64,000 nucleotides of DNA. It comes from CAYOLL01 sp964404765 [NCBI: uncultured Gemmatimonadota bacterium] (GTDB lineage: Bacteria; 4572-55). Every line of letters starts with the position of its first letter. The first letter of the stretch is position 1. The notes under the pieces were generated by a model. It made no database searches, had not been told where the DNA came from, and was given only the letters and a program-made list of their open reading frames with translations. The stretch covers positions 34,116-98,115 of the forward strand of contig CAYOLL010000001.1 of NCBI GenBank assembly GCA_964404765.1, written 5' to 3'. A program made the translations under genes and the position numbers. Of the stretch, positions 19,573 through 27,100 are shown piece by piece.

Positions 19573-19625
19573 AAATTTAAACGTGCCCAATGCGCCGGCT
19601 AACTGTTGAATTTCATCTTCGGGTC
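19573..19625 (-). pseudogene. Remnant of a second vapB antitoxin gene
   Basis: On the minus strand this stretch reads PEDEIQQLAGALGTFKF. The intact antitoxin at 20223-20429 has PEDEIQQ and TGALGTFKEF about 36 residues apart, so this copy has lost the middle of the gene in frame. No toxin remains beside it. The rest of the 335-bp gap (19502-19836) contains no gene; a short GACCCCAGCGGGGTC palindrome is near 19663. Confidence 0.6.
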
Positions 19626-19836
19626 AGGACTTGGAAGGTTATTACGCAAATCGGGCAGCGTTCGACCCCAGCGGGGTCAAATGTTTATAGCAAAAGTTAT
19701 CCCAATTTTTAATTGAGCTAAACCGCGTAGCGGTGTCAGGCCGCGCCGCTGCAAATGGCGATTGAAGCGCTACATCGTGTGCGCCTTCGGACAAAAAAAC
19801 GGTTTTGTGTCGCTTAAGGGCATGAACTGGCGGCGA

Positions 19837-20226
19837 CTACAGTTTTTCCCCATGCCAAAGTTTGAAAATCGTGTTAAAATGGGAATCGCAGTGCTCAAGT
19901 CGAACATTGTGATAAAGGGCGCAGGCAGCAATCAGAATATCGGTTGCGGGTATCGTCTGGTCATGCCGGCGGCACAGTTTAGCCACATCGTAGGCCATCT
20001 GCCATACGCCGTCGGTTATTGCCAGATTTGTAACTGCATGCTCCAGTTCGGTTAACTTCTGTTTTTCGTAATCCCCGCGGGCCCCGTTCCATAATTCCAA
20101 GCGAATCATTTCGCACCAGGCGGCTTCATCATCCAGCATCAATTGACGAACACGCTCACGAACGTCCTCGCGCCCTTTGCGTCGCAGCGCTTCAATCCAA
20201 CTGGTCGTATCAATCAAAACGCTCAT
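19837..20226 (-). CDS. vapC: PIN-domain toxin (VapC family)
   Basis: A 129-residue PIN-fold RNase. Acidic metal-site residues appear in SVLIDTTSWIEALR (Asp6), the MIRLELWNG segment (Glu near residue 43) and IPATDILIAACAL (Asp near 97). VapC toxins cut RNAs until neutralised by VapB. The ATG overlaps the last codon and stop of the VapB gene by four bases, the standard arrangement. Confidence 0.88.
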   Translation of the reverse strand: MSVLIDTTSWIEALRRKGREDVRERVRQLMLDDEAAWCEMIRLELWNGARGDYEKQKLTELEHAVTNLAITDGVWQMAYDVAKLCRRHDQTIPATDILIAACALYHNVRLEHCDSHFNTIFKLWHGEKL

Positions 20227-20429
20227 GCTTGTTCCTGGCGCAAGCGGCGCAATTCGTCCGGGGTGATAAACTCTTTAAAAGTTCCCAACGCGCCGGTCAA
20301 CTCACGCAAGCGCTGCCGCCGATTAAAATCTTTGAGGGCATGAATGACGGCGGCGCGTTTGCTCTTTTCGCCGCTGTAACGCAAGACTTGCTGAATCTCG
20401 TCTTCGGGTAATTCTAAAACCATTCGCAT
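20223..20429 (-). CDS. vapB: VapB-type antitoxin
   Basis: A 68-residue protein with a ribbon-helix-helix start (MRMVLELPEDEIQQVLRYSG, then SKRAAVIHALKDF) and a charged C-terminal tail (ITPDELRRLRQEQ) likely to wrap the toxin. The ATG at 20429 follows AAGGAGG with eight bases spacing; a longer frame to 20468 would include that ribosome site. It should autorepress the operon with VapC. Confidence 0.85.
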   Translation of the reverse strand: MRMVLELPEDEIQQVLRYSGEKSKRAAVIHALKDFNRRQRLRELTGALGTFKEFITPDELRRLRQEQA

Positions 20430-20515
20430 ATTTTTATCCTCCTTCATCCGCGAAATACGTTCACTCACTGAGAATATATAACCGCATGATCAAGCGATTG
20501 TCAAGGCGATTTCCG

Positions 20516-23500
20516 CTATTTCCCCACGCTATCCGCCGGCGCGCCCAGCAGCGCCCGCGCTTTGGCAAAATCCGGGTGGCTGATGCCGGCGTCTTCCAGC
20601 GTTTTGATGTCCTCCAGAAATGCTTTGCTAAACGGCTCCTGATCATACAACTGATCTTTGTACTCTCGATACAGCTTTTCGGCACCGGCGTAGTCGTTGT
20701 TGAGTAAACAGGCCAACGGCAAATATCTATAAATGGTACGATAAGTAGCGTCGGCTTGTTGGCCGATTTGCAAGGCTCGCAGCGCCGGTGCGGCTTGATT
20801 CTCTTTGAGCAAATACCAGGCAAAGTTCGTGCATTGAAAAGCAACATCGTAATTCCGCAGTGGGTCGTTAGCCACTTGTTGAGCTAAACGCTCGTATTCA
20901 TCCAACGTGCGGTTTAAGGATTGGGCCGGGTCATACCCAACCTTGCGAAGGTTATCCTGGTTACGAAGGTCAATGTCTTCAGGATCGGCGGACCCGGCCG
21001 AGGTAACCTTCGCAAGGTTAAGGGCCAGGCGATTGAGTTTTTGATATGCTTGGTAGAGCTGCCCGGGCGGATAGGGCGCGGTATAGCGGCCATCGAGCAG
21101 ACGATCAAACAGCGTCTGCGCCTGCTGAAAATGCGTCTGCTGCGCAGTGAGTTCCAACGCGGCCTCGGCCTGATCCAGATAAAACTTGGCCGCCGCCAAT
21201 AGCGCCACCGGATCGTCCGAATGTTGAATTTCGTCCGCGGAAAGCAGGTCGTATTGGAGGCGTTGAGACACGCTGAGTGGTTCATATTGATTTTGTTGTT
21301 GAAACTCCGCCAACGGCGGTTTGAGCGGCCGCAGCCGGGCGGTTTTGTCCGCCGAGCCACTCAGGATATATTGACCGTCCGGGGAAAAGGCGACGGCACT
21401 GACAGAGCCGCTATGATCGCGATAGAGCAGGATTTCATGGCCTTGCAAATCCCACACCCGGGTGGTAAAGTCAGCGGCCCCGGTCAGCACATATTTTCCA
21501 TCCGGGGAAAAGGCCACCCCAAAAAGACCGTCCTCATGGCCCTTAAATACCACCCATTGGCGGCCTTGCAAATCCCACAACCGCGCCGTGCGATCGCGTG
21601 AGCCGGTTAAAATAGATTGACCATCCGGGGAAAAGGCAATGGAATGAACGCCATCTTCATGCCCTTTCAGGAGGGTGACCAATTCACCCGTCACCCGCCA
21701 GAGACGAACGGTTTTATCTGTGGAGGCCGTCAATAACCGGTTACCGTTTGGCGAGAATGCCACAGCATAAATCAGACCGGAATGGCCTTCAAATTGCCGA
21801 ATGCATTGACCCGTCCGATTCCACAAACGGGCAATTCTATCCGCTGAACCGGTCAAAATCAGTTGACCATCCGGGGAGAATGCTGCGCCATACACAGCCG
21901 ATGGATGGCTAAAAGTTTGTAGCAGCCGGCCTTGAAGGTCCCACAGCCGCGCGGTTTTATCCCTTGAACCGGTCAGAATCGTTTGGCCATCGGGCGAAAA
22001 GGCTACCGATGAGACAAGGCTTTCATGGCCGGTCAACGTCTGCAACAGTTGACCCGAACGATCCCACAGCCGCGCGGTTTTATCATCAGAACCGGTGAGT
22101 ATCATCGCCCCATCCGGGGAAAAGGTTGCAGCGCGGAGAGCAGCCTCATGCCCCGTAAAAACGACGACCGGCGCTGCCGGCAACGGCCATAAGCGGATAG
22201 TCCCATCAAGAGATGCGGTTAAAAGGGACATCCCGTCCGGTGAAAAATCAATTGAGTTAATGCTTTTTTGGCTATCGTGACCTTTTAAGCAGGCCAGTCG
22301 GTCGCCACTTAAATTCCATAAAAATGTCTTTCCTGCTGAGGCCGTGGCGATGTATTTCCCATCGGGTGAAAAAACGCCCTTGAAAACAGGCTCATCAATT
22401 GAGATGGCCCGGATAAACCGCCCGGAGCGATCCCACAGCCGCGCGGTTTTATCCAATGAACCGGTCAGAATCGTTTGGCCATCGGGCGAAAAGGCTACCG
22501 ATGAGACAATATCTTCATGGCCGGTCAACGTCTGCAACAGTTGACCCGAACGATCCCACCGCCGCGCGGTTTTATCCCCTGAACCGGTCAGAATCGTTTG
22601 GCCATCGGGCGAAAAGGCAACTGACCAGACAGCTTCTTTATGGCCGGTCAACGTCTGCAGCAACTGACCCGAACGATCCCACAGCCGCGCGGTTTTATCC
22701 CCTGAACCGGTCAGAATCGTTTGGCCATCGGGCGAAAAGGCAACTGACCAGACAGCTTCTTTATGGCCGGTCAACGTCTGCAGCAACTGACCCGAACGAT
22801 CCCACAGCCGCGCGGTTTGATCCAATGAACCGGTCAGAATCGTTTGGCCATCGGGCGAAAAGGCAACTCGCCAGACATAACTTTCATGGCCGGTCAACGT
22901 CTGCAACAGTTGACCTGAACGATCCCACAGCCGCGCTGTTTGATCCCATGAACTGGCCAGAATCGTTTGGCCATCGGGCGAAAAGACGGCGCAGTAGATT
23001 TCACTTTCCTGACGGGCAACAATCCGGGAAAGGATATGGTTGGTGTAAATATCGCGCTGCACTTGAGCCGTCATTTCATTGGGATGCAAAATCATGGCTG
23101 CTTCGGTCAAGCGTAAAACCGTAGTCGGATCTTTAGTCATGAGCTTTTCCGCATGAAATGTCAAATTATTTGCGCGCGCTTCAGCTAATGCTTTCTCCAA
23201 TTTCCGGGTATATTCAATCTCTTTACGCGTGGCTGCCAATAAGGCCTCATTGCTGCGCCGGATAAACAACTTTTGCAGTTCATTAGGCACGGGCTGCTTA
23301 GTATTCTGCAAGGCCTGCCTTAGCCAGTTTTGCGCAGCGTCAAACTCGCCACCGCGCAAAAGAATTTCATCTCGCCCTTTCACAGCGGCAAGATCTTCAA
23401 AATTGCTCAGAGCCGCATCCCCTATCCATTCTTTAGCCCGATGCAACAGTTTAGTATGTTGTGCCACATGCTCCCGATCCGTATCCAGCGTGCGGATCAA

Positions 23501-24025
23501 CTCGCTAAAAGCGGCATGGTAATCCGTCACTTTGGGCCGGAAGTCAATCCACTGCACCGCGGCTAAAGCCGGGTGCAATTCCGTTGGGTCAACTTCTTCG
23601 TACAGCACGGTCAAAAAGCGCTTGTTCAGGCTGCGGGCATAGTCCGTCTCGCCGGCGCAATAGGGCGAGCGCACGGACTGGGGCGAAATGATGAACACAA
23701 AGTTATCGGCGTTCTCGATGCCCTTCTTGATCTCGGCGGCAAAGTCGGCTCCGGAGGCAATGCTTTCCTGATCAAACCAGGTGGTCTTGCCGTGCAATTG
23801 CAACTCTTTATTCAGCAGGCGGGCAAAGTCGGCATCGGCGCGGGAATAGGAGATGAACACCTCGCTGCCCGGGGCGTGTCTGGCCCGGCTTTCGCGGATA
23901 AACTCGGCGTGCAGTTCGGTGGCGGATGATTTTCCCGAACCTGGCCCAGCTTGAGCCACAGTTCGGCCTGCTCCAGATTGTAACCTCGCAGCAGAACGCC
24001 GGCGTTGCGGTTCTGGATGCGCCAC
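20516..24025 (-). CDS. TIR-WD40 protein, 3' part: third TIR, 14 WD40 repeats, helical C-terminus
   Basis: This frame holds the bulk of a giant protein whose N-terminal part is at 23812-25161. Homology starts at TELHAEFIRESRARH, near 23925; the ~30 codons before that lie out of frame inside the upstream part. Domains in order: TIR (EVFISYSRADADFARLL to IISPQSVRSPYCAGETDYA, with a Glu in the usual catalytic position), a helical linker with a SNEALLAATRKEIEYTRKLE coiled coil, fourteen WD40 repeats with the FSPDGQTILTGS...TARLWDRSGQLLQTLTGH pattern (two seven-blade propellers' worth), and a C-terminal TPR-like helical region. One added A in the A4 tract at 23930-23933 joins both parts into about 1548 residues. 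Bacterial TIR domains often hydrolyse NAD+, so an immune or signalling role is plausible. Confidence 0.85.
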   Translation of the reverse strand: MAHPEPQRRRSAARLQSGAGRTVAQAGPGSGKSSATELHAEFIRESRARHAPGSEVFISYSRADADFARLLNKELQLHGKTTWFDQESIASGADFAAEIKKGIENADNFVFIISPQSVRSPYCAGETDYARSLNKRFLTVLYEEVDPTELHPALAAVQWIDFRPKVTDYHAAFSELIRTLDTDREHVAQHTKLLHRAKEWIGDAALSNFEDLAAVKGRDEILLRGGEFDAAQNWLRQALQNTKQPVPNELQKLFIRRSNEALLAATRKEIEYTRKLEKALAEARANNLTFHAEKLMTKDPTTVLRLTEAAMILHPNEMTAQVQRDIYTNHILSRIVARQESEIYCAVFSPDGQTILASSWDQTARLWDRSGQLLQTLTGHESYVWRVAFSPDGQTILTGSLDQTARLWDRSGQLLQTLTGHKEAVWSVAFSPDGQTILTGSGDKTARLWDRSGQLLQTLTGHKEAVWSVAFSPDGQTILTGSGDKTARRWDRSGQLLQTLTGHEDIVSSVAFSPDGQTILTGSLDKTARLWDRSGRFIRAISIDEPVFKGVFSPDGKYIATASAGKTFLWNLSGDRLACLKGHDSQKSINSIDFSPDGMSLLTASLDGTIRLWPLPAAPVVVFTGHEAALRAATFSPDGAMILTGSDDKTARLWDRSGQLLQTLTGHESLVSSVAFSPDGQTILTGSRDKTARLWDLQGRLLQTFSHPSAVYGAAFSPDGQLILTGSADRIARLWNRTGQCIRQFEGHSGLIYAVAFSPNGNRLLTASTDKTVRLWRVTGELVTLLKGHEDGVHSIAFSPDGQSILTGSRDRTARLWDLQGRQWVVFKGHEDGLFGVAFSPDGKYVLTGAADFTTRVWDLQGHEILLYRDHSGSVSAVAFSPDGQYILSGSADKTARLRPLKPPLAEFQQQNQYEPLSVSQRLQYDLLSADEIQHSDDPVALLAAAKFYLDQAEAALELTAQQTHFQQAQTLFDRLLDGRYTAPYPPGQLYQAYQKLNRLALNLAKVTSAGSADPEDIDLRNQDNLRKVGYDPAQSLNRTLDEYERLAQQVANDPLRNYDVAFQCTNFAWYLLKENQAAPALRALQIGQQADATYRTIYRYLPLACLLNNDYAGAEKLYREYKDQLYDQEPFSKAFLEDIKTLEDAGISHPDFAKARALLGAPADSVGK
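20939..21019. repeat. In-frame palindromic insert in the TIR-WD40 gene
   Basis: AACCTTGCGAAGGTTA (20939-20954) pairs perfectly with TAACCTTCGCAAGGTT (21004-21019). The element is 81 bases, exactly 27 codons, and sits in the helical C-terminal region, encoding roughly NLAKVTSAGSADPEDIDLRN and onward without a stop. Confidence 0.7.
22578..22823. repeat. Near-identical tandem WD40 repeat units (123 bp each)
   Basis: Two successive 123-base units (41 codons) are essentially identical at the DNA level, including silent positions, and flanking units out to about 22440 and 22940 differ at few sites. This is the signature of very recent duplication or ongoing gene conversion between propeller blades. 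Confidence 0.85.
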
Positions 24026-25161
24026 TTGACCGCCTGGATCAAAAACATTTTGTGGCGATGATAATAGTCGCGCTCCGGCAGCAGGCGTTGATACAAGTCG
24101 TTCAGGGCGCGGGCAAAAGACGCTTCGTCTTGGGCGTCGTCCTGAGCTTGCCGAAGGGCGCTGAAATCCGTGTAGGTCAAGCGGCGCAGGCCATCGGGCA
24201 TGGCCTGCAGGGCGACGGGCCGGATCAGGACGGGAAAAATCCGTTTGCCGTAGCGCAGGCCGAGCTCCAGTTCCAACTGCAAGAACGGCGATTGCACCGC
24301 GTCGGGCGAGATAAAATAGAGGATGTTGTCGGCCTCGACAATGCCCTCTTCCAGCGCTTTTTCGAACGGGATGTTCTTCTTGGCGTCGCGGGTGTCAATC
24401 CAGGTGGTCAGGCCGCGCCGCTGCAAAAAGCGATTGAAACGGCGCATGATGTCCGCGTCCGGCCGGGCATAGGCCATAAACACATCGCTGGTCAGGTAAT
24501 CGGCGTTTTTGCGGGACTCGCCGATAAACTCGGCGTGCAGGTCGGACGGCTCACACGGCGGCTGATGGGGCGGGGTAAACTCGGTCAGCAGCCAATCGCA
24601 GGCGTTCATAAAATCGCGACCGATGAGCAAATCCGAGCGGGCTTTTTGACGCCGTTCCCAATTCAAAGCGGCTTGCAGGATGTCGGTATGCCGCTCCACA
24701 TAGGCTCGGTCGCGTTCGATCAGCGCGGTCAATTCCTGAAAGGCTTGATCGAAATCGTCAATGGCCGCCCATTCCTCGCGCGGCCGGTTGGCGTCGGCCT
24801 GCTCGCAGGCGTAAATCCAGTTGGCGCGGGCAATGGCCGGGTGCATGACCCGGTCGGTCATGTCCCGCGTGACTTCCACGTGCAGCAGGGGAATGATGCG
24901 CTTGCCATATCGGACGGCATGTTCGATCTCCTTGCGGCAATATTCCGACTCAACGGCGTGCGGCGAGATGATGGACACAAAATTATGCGCCATTTCGATG
25001 CCGTTTTCAATCCGCCGCTGGTAGTCGTCGCCCTTGGGAATATTCTCAAAGTCGAACCAAGCCGTGTAGCCGGCGTCGGTCAGGCGGGCGTAGAGTTTGC
25101 GGGCAAAGTGCAGGCTGTCCTTGCGACCGTAGGAAATGAAGATGTCTTTGATGTCGGACAT
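23812..25161 (-). CDS. TIR-WD40 protein, 5' part: two tandem TIR domains
   Basis: About 410 meaningful residues with two TIR domains. TIR1 runs from DIFISYGRKDSLHFARKL to ISPHAVESEYCRKEIEHA (Glu in the catalytic place); TIR2 from DVFMAYARPDADIMRRF to ISPDAVQSPFLQLELELG. Each is followed by the same helical linker (RDYYHRHKMFLIQAVKW; NWERRQKARSDLLIGRDF) and a DLHAEFI(G/R)ESR spacer, so the units are internal duplications. The last ~38 codons are out of frame: a single missing base in the A4 tract at 23930-23933 separates this frame from the third TIR. The ATG has GGGGA upstream. Confidence 0.85.
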   Translation of the reverse strand: MSDIKDIFISYGRKDSLHFARKLYARLTDAGYTAWFDFENIPKGDDYQRRIENGIEMAHNFVSIISPHAVESEYCRKEIEHAVRYGKRIIPLLHVEVTRDMTDRVMHPAIARANWIYACEQADANRPREEWAAIDDFDQAFQELTALIERDRAYVERHTDILQAALNWERRQKARSDLLIGRDFMNACDWLLTEFTPPHQPPCEPSDLHAEFIGESRKNADYLTSDVFMAYARPDADIMRRFNRFLQRRGLTTWIDTRDAKKNIPFEKALEEGIVEADNILYFISPDAVQSPFLQLELELGLRYGKRIFPVLIRPVALQAMPDGLRRLTYTDFSALRQAQDDAQDEASFARALNDLYQRLLPERDYYHRHKMFLIQAVKWRIQNRNAGVLLRGYNLEQAELWLKLGQVRENHPPPNCTPSLSAKAGPDTPRAARCSSPIPAPMPTLPAC

Positions 25162-25256
25162 ATTTAATCCCCGAAAAAATGTTGGGAAATGGAAAAGTAG
25201 TTTGTATATTGACCCGGCATAACTTGTTCTGACATATTAACACAAGGAGGCGACAA

Positions 25257-25721
25257 ATGCAAACCCTGGATGTATTTGCGGAATATGAACTGGAAAGGGG
25301 AAAGCCCATGCCCAGCAAAAATCATGGAATTGTTCAATCCAATTTGGTCGGCGCGCTGCTTAAATTTTCCAACAAGTATTCGGTGATCAGCGAGTTATCG
25401 CTCAAGCTGCCCAGTCGTGACGCTACACCGGACATCAGTGTTTATGCCAGGCTGGCATTCGATTTAAATGCCGACGAAATCAAAATGACCGAGCCGCCCC
25501 TGCTCATCATCGAAATCGTCTCGCCGACCCAAAGTGACTATGAAGTGATTCAACGCTTTAAAGATTATTTTAAAGACGGCGTCAAATCGTGCTGGCTGGT
25601 GCAATTGGCTCTGGGCATTATCACGGTGTACGGGCCGGATATGAAGCCGCACATCTATTCCTCCGGCGAGATCAAAGACTCGGCGCTGGATATTAGCATT
25701 CCGTTAGCTGATGTGTTTTAA
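25257..25721 (+). CDS. Uma2-family restriction-endonuclease-like protein (DUF820)
   Basis: A 154-residue PD-(D/E)xK-fold protein: ATPDISVY (Asp59), PPLLIIEIVSPTQ (Glu86) and a FKDYFKDGVKSCWLV segment with the conserved Lys and Trp. The family is common in multiple copies in cyanobacteria and other lineages, with unknown function. Here it is divergent from the triple-TIR gene, 95 bases away, and shares that intergenic region. AAGGAGG lies six bases before the ATG. Confidence 0.85.
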   Translation: MQTLDVFAEYELERGKPMPSKNHGIVQSNLVGALLKFSNKYSVISELSLKLPSRDATPDISVYARLAFDLNADEIKMTEPPLLIIEIVSPTQSDYEVIQRFKDYFKDGVKSCWLVQLALGIITVYGPDMKPHIYSSGEIKDSALDISIPLADVF

Positions 25722-25762
25722 AAAAATAATCTTAACGTGCGCTCGTTGTTTGAGCAAAGGAA

Positions 25763-25803
25763 TAAAGCCCTGTCGGGATAAGAAACCGGCAGGGCTTTTT
25801 GCT
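25763..25803. terminator. Rho-independent terminator (works in both directions)
   Basis: AAGCCCTGTCGG and CCGGCAGGGCTT form a 12-bp stem with one G-T pair, with As before and Ts after. It lies between convergent genes, the Uma2-like gene and the PLP enzyme. Confidence 0.85.
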
Positions 25804-25848
25804 TTCAAGTTCCCCCAATCACCTTGTCACCCGGTCATGATGTTCCCA

Positions 25849-27015
25849 TCATTTGGCAAGGCGCAAAGCCCGCTCAAAATCATCCATCAATTCCTGTGGG
25901 TCCTCTATGCCTACGGAAACGCGAATCAGGCCGTCGGAAATGCCGATTTTTTGCCGCTCGTCGGCGGTCAGTCCCAGGTGGGAAGTTGCCGCAGGTCGGG
26001 TCAGCAGCGTTTCTACGCCGCCGAGGCTCGGCGCAATCAAGGGGATACGCACGGTTTTCATAAATTTTTCCGCCGCAGTCACACCGTCTTTAAGTTCAAA
26101 GCTGAACATGCCGCTAAAGCCGTCAAATAGTTCGCGCGCCCGCAGATGGTGCGGGCTGCTTTCCAGACCGGCATAGTTTACTTTGGCCACGCCGGGCTGC
26201 TGTTCCAGAAAGCGGGTTAGCTGCAGAGCGCTTTCATTTTGGCGCAGGACGCGCAGCTCCAGCGTTTTGACGCCGCGCTGCAAGAGAAAGCAGGCGTGTG
26301 GATCGAGGGTGCCGCCCAGATGGTTCAGGGTACGCGTGATTTTTTCGAGCATCATGGCTTTGCCGATAACGGCGCCGGCGACAATATCCGAGTGGCCGTT
26401 CAAATATTTAGTGCAACTATGCAGGGACAGATCATAGCCCCATTCCGCCGGGCGAAAATTGATCGGCGAAGCAAACGTATTGTCAATCAGGCTGAGCAGA
26501 TTATGCGATTTGGCAAAATCAACCACGGCCTGAAGGTTGGCGACCTGAAGCAGCGGGTTGGTCAGCGTTTCGACATAGATGGCTTTGGTGTTGGGCCGCA
26601 ATAGATGCTCCCACGAGCCGGGGTCATCGCCGTCGATAAAGTCAAAGGAAATTCCCAATTGCGGCAATTCGTGCTTGATAAAAGTATGCGTGCCGCCGTA
26701 GAGCGTGTTTTGAGCCAATAAATGGTCGCCGGATTTTAATATCGTGAGCAAGGTGGTGGATATGGCGGCCATGCCGCTGGCAGTGACCAGAGCGGCTTCG
26801 GCATTTTCCAGGGCGGCCAGCTTTTGGTGCAGGGCAATGTGGTTAGGCGTGTTGTTCAGGCGAATGTACTTGAGAGCGTTATAGTCGGTTTCACCGCTAT
26901 ACTCATAATTAGCCGATTGAAATATGGGCATTATGACTGCGCCCTGGATACGCGGGCGCGGTTCCCCGCTATGAATCAGCCGGGTGGCTATTTTTTTGTA
27001 AGTGACTCCTGGCAT
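25849..27015 (-). CDS. Trans-sulfuration-type PLP enzyme (Cys/Met metabolism)
   Basis: A 388-residue cystathionine gamma-synthase/lyase-family enzyme. It contains SGMAAISTTLL (79-89), LIDNTFASP (the PLP-ring Asp), the Schiff-base lysine in SLHSCTKYLNGHSD, and LGGVETLLTRPAATSH near the C-terminus. This family includes gamma-synthase, gamma- and beta-lyases and O-acylhomoserine sulfhydrylases; sequence alone does not settle which. It appears monocistronic, with terminators on both sides. Confidence 0.88.
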   Translation of the reverse strand: MPGVTYKKIATRLIHSGEPRPRIQGAVIMPIFQSANYEYSGETDYNALKYIRLNNTPNHIALHQKLAALENAEAALVTASGMAAISTTLLTILKSGDHLLAQNTLYGGTHTFIKHELPQLGISFDFIDGDDPGSWEHLLRPNTKAIYVETLTNPLLQVANLQAVVDFAKSHNLLSLIDNTFASPINFRPAEWGYDLSLHSCTKYLNGHSDIVAGAVIGKAMMLEKITRTLNHLGGTLDPHACFLLQRGVKTLELRVLRQNESALQLTRFLEQQPGVAKVNYAGLESSPHHLRARELFDGFSGMFSFELKDGVTAAEKFMKTVRIPLIAPSLGGVETLLTRPAATSHLGLTADERQKIGISDGLIRVSVGIEDPQELMDDFERALRLAK

Positions 27016-27047
27016 AAGTGGTCTCCTTTTTTGATGATACGAAAAAT

Positions 27048-27081
27048 AAAAGCCCGTTTCCGCTCCGGAAACAGGCCTTTT
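27048..27081 (-). terminator. Rho-independent terminator
   Basis: The minus strand reads AAAAGGCCTGTTTCCG, a short loop, CGGAAACGGGCTTTT with a T-rich end, 20 bases after the stop of the TPR-containing gene. Confidence 0.8.
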
Positions 27082-27100
27082 GATTGGTGTGCATTCTCGT

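Noticed and set aside
22440-22940. Possible CRISPR array from regularly spaced repeats
   Set aside because: The period is a codon multiple of WD40 units with coding sequence throughout and no unique spacers.
22456-23124. A repetitive 222-codon plus-strand frame
   Set aside because: It is the antisense reading of the WD40 repeats; its repeats come from the real gene.
23926-25167. A 413-codon plus-strand frame opposite the TIR gene
   Set aside because: It is the mirror of the TIR domain coding strand, has no family match or ribosome site, and the minus strand carries clear TIR motifs.
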